Source: Sphingobacteriaceae bacterium
GTDB taxonomy: Bacteria; Bacteroidota; Bacteroidia; Sphingobacteriales; Sphingobacteriaceae
DNA: 6,224 nt
Assembly (NCBI GenBank): GCA_947458775.1
Contig: CANGZX010000048.1
Location: 1-6,224, forward strand
Reading direction: 5' to 3'
Part shown: piece after piece, positions 1 to 5,790 of the stretch
How positions within the stretch are numbered: position 1 is the stretch's first letter
Layout of the letters: the number at the start of each line of letters is the position of its first letter
Position numbers and translations under genes: made by a program
Notes under the pieces: model-generated
What the model was told of the DNA's origin: nothing
What the model saw: the letters and a program-made list of their open reading frames with translations, nothing else
Databases searched by the model: none

Positions 1-182
1 CCTTTTGGGCCCCATAATAAGCGTTGGGTAGGAATCATCTTATTGGGCAACAATTGCACCTGGCTCGAATCTGCTAGCGACAAATCTTGCAATAAGTTAT
101 TGGTTTTGGTAGAATCGGTTTGGGCAGAACTTGTAGCCAGAAAGAAAAATAGAAAACTACAGGTGAAAAGTAATTTTTTCAT
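1..182 (-). CDS. Secreted protein of unknown function, N-terminal fragment (runs off the window)
   Basis: Reading the minus strand from the ATG at 182-180 gives 60 complete codons that stay open to the window edge. The start has a classical type I signal peptide: MKK, a hydrophobic core of Leu, Phe and Ala (residues 4-16), and a likely cut after SSA at residue 20, leaving an N-terminal Gln as is common in Bacteroidota. C8 sits inside the hydrophobic core and is not in a lipobox, so it is not obviously a lipoprotein. The mature part starts with a polar linker rich in Ser, Thr, Asp and Asn (21-40), followed by the more conserved-looking stretch MIPTQRLLWGPK (49-60). I do not recognise the family from this fragment. 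It lies 112 bp beyond glmS on the same strand, so it could be the last gene of that operon or have its own promoter. The signal peptide is clear; the function is unknown. Confidence 0.72.
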   Translation of the reverse strand, partial: MKKLLFTCSFLFFFLATSSAQTDSTKTNNLLQDLSLADSSQVQLLPNKMIPTQRLLWGPK

Positions 183-201
183 GATGTGGAAATTAGCTAG
201 T

Positions 202-209
202 GTAATATA
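202..209 (-). promoter_or_regulatory. Weak candidate -7 box for the left-edge secreted protein
   Basis: On the minus strand the sequence TATATTAC follows TTTTTTCG, about 20 bases before the ATG at 182. It resembles the Bacteroidota -7 box TAnnTTTG only in part (TAnnTTAC), but the context is like the better box before the glycogen-synthase-like gene, where TTTTTCG is followed by TATCTTTG. No clear -33 element is visible. This is a guess from similarity. Confidence 0.25.
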
Positions 210-210
210 C

Positions 211-237
211 GAAAAAAGACGTAAAAATTGATTTTAC
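211..237 (-). terminator. Weak candidate terminator downstream of glmS
   Basis: On the minus strand, GTAAAA and TTTTAC (plus-strand 221-237) can form a 6 bp AT-rich stem with a 5-base loop. A run of six T follows three bases later (211-220). It lies about 57 bp past the glmS stop, so the position suits a transcription end, but the stem is weak and the T run also overlaps the upstream region of the next gene. It may be chance. Confidence 0.25.
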
Positions 238-294
238 CTTAGTTTTAACACCCGATAGGATGCATTAGGCAGATAAGCTTGCAACAATGTGAGG

Positions 295-2130
295 TTATTC
301 CACCGTTACCGATTTAGCCAAATTACGCGGTTGATCTACATTACAGCCTCTAAGTACCGCAATGTGGTAAGCCAATAATTGTAAGGGTATGGTGGCTAAA
401 ATGGGCAAGAATGCCTCGTCGGCATCGGGTATTTCAATGGTAAAATCGGCCATTTTCTTCACTTCCACATCGCCCTCTGTTACAATGGCAATTACCACAC
501 CTTTGCGTGCTTTTACCTCTTGTATGTTGCTAATTACTTTTTCGTACGATGAGTTTTTAGTGGCAATAAAAATTACCGGCATGTCTGCATCAATTAAGGC
601 AATGGGGCCATGTTTCATTTCGGCAGCCGGGTAGCCTTCGGCATGGATGTAAGAAATTTCTTTTAGTTTTAAAGCACCTTCTAAAGCTACTGGGAAACCG
701 CTTCCGCGGCCTAAGAATAAACAATTGCTGGTGTCTTTAAATTTCTCGGCAATTTTTAAAATACCTGCATTAGCCTCCAGGCATTTCTCTACTAGGTTTG
801 GTATTTGATCCAATTCGGATAATAAACCAATTAATTTAGATTGCGAAAGCGTGCCTTTTTGTTGGGCAATGTAAAAGGCCATTAAGGTTAACACCGTTAC
901 CTGAGCGGTAAAAGCTTTGGTAGACGCTACACCAATTTCGGGACCAGCGTGGGTATATACTCCTGCATGGGTTAAACGTGGAATAGAGGAACCTACCACA
1001 TTGCAAATACCAAAAATGGTAGCCCCTTTTTCTTTGGCCAATTCAATGGCGGCCATGGTATCGGCCGTTTCGCCCGATTGGGAAATGGCAATTACAATAT
1101 CTTTTTCGGTAATAATGGGGTTGCGGTACCGAAACTCCGAAGCATATTCTACTTCTACCGGTACACGAGCAAATTCTTCAATTAAATATTCGCCAACCAG
1201 ACCTGCGTGCCACGAAGTACCACAAGCTACAATGATAATGCGGTCGATATTTTTGAGCTTTTCAGCGTATTCTTTAATACCGCCCAATTGCACCAAACCT
1301 TCATCGGGATAAATACGACCACGCATACAATCTTTAATAGAACGTGGTTGTTCGTAAATTTCTTTGAGCATGAAATGATCGTAACCACCTTTCTCGAGCA
1401 TCTCTAACTTTAGTTCGAGTTCTTGTACGTAAGGGGTTTTTACAACATTATCCAAGTTTTTGATGAGTAATTCATCACGCTTTAAATAGGCAATTTCGTT
1501 ATCGTTTAAATAGATCACGTTTTTGGTATACTCAATAATTGGAGAGGCATCCGATGCGATGAAATATTCATCTTTACCTACCCCAATAACCATGGGGCTG
1601 CCTTTACGGGCGGCTATAAGTTGGTCGGGCTCATCTTTGCTCATAATAACTATGGCATAGGCTCCAACTACTTCGTTAAGCGCCACACGTACGGCTTCTC
1701 TAAGATCTAATTGCGTTTTTTTCTGAATTTCTTCGATTAAGTGGATGAGCACTTCGGTATCGGTATCACTCTTAAACACGTGCCCTTCAGAAATCAGTTC
1801 TTCTTTCAGGGTGGCGTAATTTTCTATAATTCCGTTGTGAATAATGGACAAACGATCGTCGCCAGAAGTGTGTGGGTGTGAGTTTCTATCAGATGGGGCT
1901 CCGTGGGTGGCCCAACGGGTATGGCCCATGCCAATATGGCCCGAAACATCTTTATCGGCAGCAAAATTTTCTAATTCGCTAACTTTTCCGGCTTTTTTGT
2001 AGATGCGTAAATTGCCATTTAGTAAAGCAACCCCGGCACTATCGTACCCGCGGTATTCTAAGCGATGAAGTCCTTTTATGATTAATGGCCATGCTTCTCT
2101 ATGACCAATGTATCCAACAATTCCACACAT
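295..2130 (-). CDS. glmS: Glutamine--fructose-6-phosphate aminotransferase (isomerizing), GlmS
   Basis: GlmS makes glucosamine-6-phosphate from fructose-6-phosphate and glutamine in the cytoplasm, the first committed step to UDP-GlcNAc for peptidoglycan and lipopolysaccharide. The 611 residues match the usual length (about 609). The start MCGIVGYIG exposes the nucleophile Cys2 once Met is removed. The glutaminase domain (about 1-220) shows TRWATHG (71-77), the oxyanion pair N99-G100 and SDTDTE (121-126). The first SIS domain shows ACGTSWHAG (302-310) and SQSGETADT (350-358). The second shows RGSGFPVALEGALKLKE (475-491) and EMKHGP (504-509). The C-terminus is the canonical DQPRNLAKSVTVE, containing the catalytic lysine (K606). 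All key residues are present, so it should be active. It is the third gene of the likely minus-strand operon, 29 bp after the DUF4270 gene. No glmS ribozyme is expected here, because that element is known from Firmicutes and relatives and only 29 bp precede the start. Confidence 0.98.
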   Translation of the reverse strand: MCGIVGYIGHREAWPLIIKGLHRLEYRGYDSAGVALLNGNLRIYKKAGKVSELENFAADKDVSGHIGMGHTRWATHGAPSDRNSHPHTSGDDRLSIIHNGIIENYATLKEELISEGHVFKSDTDTEVLIHLIEEIQKKTQLDLREAVRVALNEVVGAYAIVIMSKDEPDQLIAARKGSPMVIGVGKDEYFIASDASPIIEYTKNVIYLNDNEIAYLKRDELLIKNLDNVVKTPYVQELELKLEMLEKGGYDHFMLKEIYEQPRSIKDCMRGRIYPDEGLVQLGGIKEYAEKLKNIDRIIIVACGTSWHAGLVGEYLIEEFARVPVEVEYASEFRYRNPIITEKDIVIAISQSGETADTMAAIELAKEKGATIFGICNVVGSSIPRLTHAGVYTHAGPEIGVASTKAFTAQVTVLTLMAFYIAQQKGTLSQSKLIGLLSELDQIPNLVEKCLEANAGILKIAEKFKDTSNCLFLGRGSGFPVALEGALKLKEISYIHAEGYPAAEMKHGPIALIDADMPVIFIATKNSSYEKVISNIQEVKARKGVVIAIVTEGDVEVKKMADFTIEIPDADEAFLPILATIPLQLLAYHIAVLRGCNVDQPRNLAKSVTVE

Positions 2131-2159
2131 ACAATGTACTTCTTAAAAGGTTAAACGGA

Positions 2160-3557
2160 TTAATTGTTTAGCAGAGAATATTTAACTCTAAGTTTCATCT
2201 TAAAGTTAGCACTACTTTTACCACTTCCCAAAACAACTTTGCTAGCAACACCTGCAGATGGCTTTATAACATTGGCTAAATTAGACATATCTGTTTCTGT
2301 GGGTGCTATATAAAGTGCGTATTGCTTGGATTTACCAATTAATAAGTCTTGAATATAGGCCGTTAGATTAAATGTATAGGTTTTAGACGTGCTACTATAT
2401 AAGCCACCAAAACCACCTACACTTAAAAATCGAGCATCATACGGATCTAAATCGGGTACTAATTTACGCTGACTAGCAATATCTGTTTGATAGAGAATCA
2501 TTCTGGGAGCTGGTGCAAATGGAGCATCGCTACCACCCTCTACACTCAAAATTAATTCGGCTTTATTTATGTAAATAGCACCTAATTGTTTTAACTGACT
2601 GATATTAGGGAACGTAACTTTAGTTCTTAGACCACCTAGGGCTTGTGCAAATACTTTGTTGTATTCTACCGCTGGATTGGCTAATTGTGTGGCCACTTCG
2701 GTGCCTGTATAATCGTGGCTAAACGTGGCGACTACCGTAGACATAGAATTGTTAATGCTAAAGCTAATGTAGTTCGTATCAATTTTGGCGTTTACATTGC
2801 GGTAGTATAGCTCTAACTTGCTAGCACCAGAGTTTAAATCGAAAAATGGAATTCCACCAGCTTTACCCCCACTAATAGGATCAACCTTAATATGTAAACC
2901 CTTAATATGCGTTAAGAAAGCTGCAGGTTTAAAGAAATTAGCGGCCGCCGCATTTATAAATTCGCTATTAATAAAACTTGAACTTAATGGAATACGAACC
3001 TGTGGCGCTTGTTTTGTAATGGTATCTGGTTGACCAACACGTATTTGATTTATAGCAATACTATCTTTCAATTTAATTTTGCTCATCACTTTAAATCCAA
3101 TCTCTGTATTAGCATAAGCAAGAGGCATATCGTTGAAATACGACGTAAGGGGATTTAGCTTTGCGCTCAATTGATGTACCGAAAAACGGTAATTTGAGGT
3201 AAGTGAATCGCCATAAAACTCATTGGCATATTTAAGTACCAATACCGCAGAATCTAACACCGCATTGGTGCCAAATTTTAAGCTATCGCTTGGTAAATTA
3301 AGGCTTGCACCTACCGCAGTTTGGGTAATTCCTAAATCTGGATCTATAAAATACCCGATAGGATATTTAGATAAATTATTCGTAAAAATCTTTTCTTCGG
3401 GCACAGTTAATGCTAATACGGTTGTATTATCATCAATAGCCGTGTTTATTCCATTATTGGGATCTACATCCAAACCGATTTGATCTGGATTGTTACATGC
3501 ACCTAAACTAAAAAGACCTATCAACAGGGTTAATAAGTCTAATTTATATACTTTCAT
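2160..3557 (-). CDS. DUF4270 family lipoprotein
   Basis: A 465-residue protein with a lipoprotein signal: a hydrophobic stretch LLTLLIGLFSLGAC (8-21) ending in a lipobox with C21 as the lipidation site, so it is probably anchored in the inner or outer membrane and faces the periplasm or cell surface. Asp7 beside the hydrophobic core is slightly unusual. After a short Asn/Asp-rich linker come features I associate with DUF4270: PIGYFIDPDLGITQT (66-80), and LDSAVLVLKY, then YGDS, then a beta strand ending in VHQL (101-130). The rest has alternating hydrophobic and polar residues typical of beta-rich secreted proteins, with no enzyme motif I can name. DUF4270 has no established function that I know of. 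It sits 19 bp after the glycogen-synthase-like gene and 29 bp before glmS, so co-transcription is likely. The family call is by recognition and the function is unknown. Confidence 0.85.
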   Translation of the reverse strand: MKVYKLDLLTLLIGLFSLGACNNPDQIGLDVDPNNGINTAIDDNTTVLALTVPEEKIFTNNLSKYPIGYFIDPDLGITQTAVGASLNLPSDSLKFGTNAVLDSAVLVLKYANEFYGDSLTSNYRFSVHQLSAKLNPLTSYFNDMPLAYANTEIGFKVMSKIKLKDSIAINQIRVGQPDTITKQAPQVRIPLSSSFINSEFINAAAANFFKPAAFLTHIKGLHIKVDPISGGKAGGIPFFDLNSGASKLELYYRNVNAKIDTNYISFSINNSMSTVVATFSHDYTGTEVATQLANPAVEYNKVFAQALGGLRTKVTFPNISQLKQLGAIYINKAELILSVEGGSDAPFAPAPRMILYQTDIASQRKLVPDLDPYDARFLSVGGFGGLYSSTSKTYTFNLTAYIQDLLIGKSKQYALYIAPTETDMSNLANVIKPSAGVASKVVLGSGKSSANFKMKLRVKYSLLNN

Positions 3558-3576
3558 AGTAAACCTTGGTTAACAA

Positions 3577-4404
3577 TTAAGCCAATGAAACGAGTTCGTC
3601 GTTTGAAATTTCTTGGTAAAGGTTGTAATAATTTTCGAAATCGGCTGTTGAAATGTATTCTAAAACCGGTTTATTGGTTTTTTTAACAAACTTTAACAAT
3701 TCTTCATTTATTTGCTCACTTCCGTACACCACTGCATCAGAATAATGAATTGCTCCTTGATGTAAGGAAGTTACATCGGCAGCTTTATACAAATCTGTGT
3801 GGGTAGCATCCATGCCATTCATAAGGGCTTTACGTGCAAAATCGGTATGTAAGTTCCCTTCAAAAGCATCTTCACCATACACAGAATACACCACTTTGGC
3901 ATTTTTATAGGTAGGATCTTCTTTATACACCGTTTTCATGTATGCAGGAACCAATGCAGTCATCCACCCATGGCAATGCACTACATCTGGCGACCAACCT
4001 AATTTTTTTACTGTTTCTAACGCACCTTTACAGAAAAAGATAGTACGCTCATCGTTATCTGCAAAAAACTTATTATTACCATCGGCAAATACATGTTTAC
4101 GTTGGAAATAATCTTCATTATCTAAGAAATAAACCTGCATACGAGCTGCCGGAATAGAGGCAACTTTGATGATTAATGGATTATCGTTATCGTCTATAAT
4201 GATGTTCATGCCCGATAGGCGTATAACTTCGTGTAAACGGTTCCTGCGCTCATTTATATTACCAAAACGTGGCATCAAAATACGGATCTCTAGACCCTTA
4301 TCTTGCATAGCTTGAGGAAGTTTTCGAGTAATTTCTGCGATCTTAGTCAATTCCAGAAAAGGCGACATCTCGTGAGTAATAAACAGTAGTTTCGTTTTTG
4401 CCAT
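3577..4404 (-). CDS. Glycogen/starch-synthase-like protein, N-terminal GT5 domain only
   Basis: A 275-residue protein resembling the N-terminal Rossmann half of glycogen synthase (GlgA, GT5). Matches to GlgA include LLFITHEMSPFLE (6-18), where GlgA has its N-terminal strand and ADP-glucose loop, RILMPRFGNI (41-50), and DVVHCHGWMTALVPAY (140-155), equivalent to the GlgA HxHDW region. Full GlgA is about 470-480 residues; the C-terminal half with the nucleotide-sugar site is absent here. The KTGGL motif is replaced by ELTKI (18-22), so the usual ADP-binding lysine and both glycines are missing. I infer it does not make glycogen; it may bind a sugar or act as a regulator or scaffold. I recall similar short forms, often labelled glycogen synthase, next to panC in Bacteroidota. 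The ATG at 4404 is chosen because homology begins there; the frame continues upstream but would run across panC on the other strand. First gene of the minus-strand block. Confidence 0.88.
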   Translation of the reverse strand: MAKTKLLFITHEMSPFLELTKIAEITRKLPQAMQDKGLEIRILMPRFGNINERRNRLHEVIRLSGMNIIIDDNDNPLIIKVASIPAARMQVYFLDNEDYFQRKHVFADGNNKFFADNDERTIFFCKGALETVKKLGWSPDVVHCHGWMTALVPAYMKTVYKEDPTYKNAKVVYSVYGEDAFEGNLHTDFARKALMNGMDATHTDLYKAADVTSLHQGAIHYSDAVVYGSEQINEELLKFVKKTNKPVLEYISTADFENYYNLYQEISNDELVSLA

Positions 4405-4548
4405 CTCCGTGAGTATATTTTTGATTGTTAAGCAATTGAGTCTGCAAAGATACGAAAAATATTGGTATTTAGGTAGGTTTCCTGCTTTCCACTTGGAGTT
4501 GAAGGGATTAATACCCATTTTTGGAAGGCAAAATTTGATTCTATTCTT
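4405..4548. promoter_or_regulatory. Divergent intergenic region between the GlgA-like gene and panC
   Basis: This 144 bp spacer separates two genes that point away from each other, so it must hold the start signals for both. The minus-strand side has a clear TAnnTTTG box (listed separately). On the plus strand I find no perfect TAnnTTTG box before panC; the nearest is TATTCTTTTG, which overlaps the TTG start codon and has one base too many. No inverted repeat of operator type and no riboswitch-like structure stand out. Confidence 0.6.
4445..4452 (-). promoter_or_regulatory. Bacteroidota-type -7 box for the GlgA-like/DUF4270/glmS operon
   Basis: The minus strand reads TATCTTTG here, a perfect match to the TAnnTTTG -7 consensus of the Bacteroidota primary sigma factor, preceded by an AT-rich TATTTTTCG. 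It would start transcription a few bases downstream and leave an untranslated leader of roughly 30-40 bases before the ATG at 4404. No good TTTG appears at the -33 position, which is common in this phylum. Confidence 0.6.
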
Positions 4549-5388
4549 TTGAAAATACTTCGTACCCGCTCCGAGATTTCGGCCTACACGCTTCAACAAA
4601 AACAACAAGGCAAACGCATTGGCTTTGTGCCCACTATGGGCGCTTTGCATCAAGGGCATATTTCGCTTATTAACCTTGCCAAAAACAAAAGTGATGTAGT
4701 GGTATGCAGCATTTTTGTAAACCCCACTCAATTTAACGACCCCAAAGACTTAGAAAAATATCCGCGACCTATTGAGCACGATATTGCCCAATTAGAAGCG
4801 GTTGCATGCGACGTGCTTTTTTTGCCAGAGGTGGAGGAGATGTATAGCAGCGATGAAAAATGGGAATTAGCCTTAGACGGATTGGATGAGATTTTAGAAG
4901 GAAAACACCGGCCAGGCCATTATCAAGGAGTTACGCAAATTGTATTTAAGCTATTCCAATATACCCATCCCGATATTGCTTTCTTTGGTCAAAAAGATTA
5001 CCAGCAAGTAATGGTAATTGAGAAAATGGTGCAAAAGCTAAAACTAGCTGTAGCATTAGAAATGTGCCCCATTATTCGGGAGGCCGATGGATTGGCCATG
5101 AGTTCTAGAAATGTGCATTTAAGCCCTACAGAACGAGTACAATCCTTAGCCCTTTACCAAAGTTTAATGCAGATAAAAGAAGGTTGGGGCAAAAAATCGG
5201 TAGAAATACTAAAGCAAGAAGCCACCGAGTTTTTAGAAAAAAGCCCTGGAATAAACGTGGGCTATCTAGAAATTTGCGCACCCAAAGATTTGCAAAACAA
5301 CAGCCCAAAAGAAGGTACTCCAGCAGTAGCATTGGTAGCTGCTAGCCTCGGCCAAACCCGGTTAATTGACAATATCTTATTACCCTAA
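4549..5388 (+). CDS. panC: Pantoate--beta-alanine ligase (pantothenate synthetase), PanC
   Basis: PanC joins pantoate to beta-alanine with ATP, via a pantoyl-adenylate, to form pantothenate, the coenzyme A precursor; it is cytoplasmic and normally dimeric. The 279 residues match the family length (about 280). Visible motifs are VPTMGALHQGH (27-37), including the HxGH nucleotide-binding signature H34 and H37; FVNPTQF (56-62) for pantoate binding; KHRPGHYQGV (119-128); FGQKDYQQ (146-153); and READGLAMSSRN (177-188), the KMSKS-like loop. All expected active-site residues seem present. Translation starts at TTG (4549): no ATG lies in frame between the upstream stop at 4474 and this codon, and the next Met (residue 30) would cut into the first catalytic motif. 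The gene begins the plus-strand pantothenate block, with panD 46 bp downstream. No ribosome binding site of Shine-Dalgarno type is visible. Confidence 0.97.
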   Translation: MKILRTRSEISAYTLQQKQQGKRIGFVPTMGALHQGHISLINLAKNKSDVVVCSIFVNPTQFNDPKDLEKYPRPIEHDIAQLEAVACDVLFLPEVEEMYSSDEKWELALDGLDEILEGKHRPGHYQGVTQIVFKLFQYTHPDIAFFGQKDYQQVMVIEKMVQKLKLAVALEMCPIIREADGLAMSSRNVHLSPTERVQSLALYQSLMQIKEGWGKKSVEILKQEATEFLEKSPGINVGYLEICAPKDLQNNSPKEGTPAVALVAASLGQTRLIDNILLP

Positions 5389-5422
5389 GCACTAGTTATA
5401 GGCATAAACTGTTAATTATTAC

Positions 5423-5430
5423 TATTTTTG
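5423..5430 (+). promoter_or_regulatory. Candidate -7 box immediately before panD
   Basis: TATTTTTG fits the Bacteroidota TAnnTTTG consensus and is followed by CAAG and the panD ATG. If used, transcription would begin at or within a few bases of the ATG, giving a leaderless or near-leaderless panD message in addition to any read-through from panC. No clear -33 TTTG is seen upstream, and the AT-rich 46 bp spacer makes a chance match possible. Confidence 0.4.
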
Positions 5431-5434
5431 CAAG

Positions 5435-5785
5435 ATGATTATCGAGATACTAAAGTCTAAGATTCACCGTGCACGTGTAACCCAAGCCGAACTAAATTAT
5501 GTGGGCAGTATTACCATTGATGAAGACTTATTGGATGCAGCCCATATGATTGCAAACGAAAAGGTGCAAGTAGTAAATAACAATAACGGTGCCCGTTTTG
5601 AAACCTATATAATTAAGGGTGAACGCGGAAGCGGTGTAATTTGCCTAAACGGCGCTACTGCTCGGTTAGCACAAGTGGGCGATGTATTAATCATCATGTC
5701 GTATGGGCAATTACCTCTAGCAGAAGCGAAAAACTACCAACCCATATTGGTTTTCCCCGATGATCAAAATCGTTTAGTAAAATAA
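5435..5785 (+). CDS. panD: Aspartate 1-decarboxylase (pyruvoyl-dependent), PanD
   Basis: PanD decarboxylates L-aspartate to beta-alanine, the substrate of PanC encoded just upstream. The proenzyme cuts itself between Gly24 and Ser25 to make a pyruvoyl cofactor on the new N-terminus of the alpha chain; this pair is present in NYVGSITID (21-29). Other catalytic and binding residues of the family are visible at the expected places: K9, R54, T57 and Y58 in ARFETYI (53-59), and the N72-G73-A74 segment followed by A76 and R77. The 116 residues are typical, slightly shorter than the E. coli protein (126) at the C-terminus. The ATG at 5435 places Gly24/Ser25 at exactly the canonical numbering, which supports the start. 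The gene lies 46 bp after panC and 5 bp before the next membrane-protein gene, so all three are probably co-transcribed. Confidence 0.97.
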   Translation: MIIEILKSKIHRARVTQAELNYVGSITIDEDLLDAAHMIANEKVQVVNNNNGARFETYIIKGERGSGVICLNGATARLAQVGDVLIIMSYGQLPLAEAKNYQPILVFPDDQNRLVK

Positions 5786-5790
5786 GCAGA

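Noticed and set aside
43..231. Plus-strand open frame of 62 codons at the left edge
   Set aside because: It lies opposite the signal-peptide gene on the minus strand, has no recognisable domain, and crosses the likely promoter region of that gene.
389..1407. Plus-strand open frames inside glmS (389-634, 917-1312, 1207-1407)
   Set aside because: They are antisense shadows of a highly conserved gene whose frame and motifs are intact throughout.
2131..2159. Possible glmS ribozyme or riboswitch before glmS
   Set aside because: Only 29 bp separate it from the upstream gene, too short for the ribozyme, and the ribozyme is not known from this phylum.
2941..2951. A GC-rich island containing GCGGCCGC in otherwise AT-rich DNA
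   Set aside because: It simply encodes a run of alanines in the DUF4270 protein; there is no sign of an insertion or vector junction.
2818..3483. Plus-strand open frames inside the DUF4270 gene (2818-3033, 3223-3483)
   Set aside because: They are antisense to a coherent lipoprotein gene and show no domain or start signal of their own.
4405..4731. A 109-residue N-terminal extension of the GlgA-like frame, antisense to the start of panC
   Set aside because: Homology to GT5 proteins begins at the ATG at 4404, the extension overlaps panC by about 180 bp, its sequence looks like a chance frame, and it would run over the promoter box at 4445-4452.
5126..5332. Minus-strand open frame of 68 codons inside panC with a hydrophobic stretch
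   Set aside because: It is antisense to conserved PanC sequence; the Leu and Phe richness is the expected complement of Lys- and Glu-rich codons.
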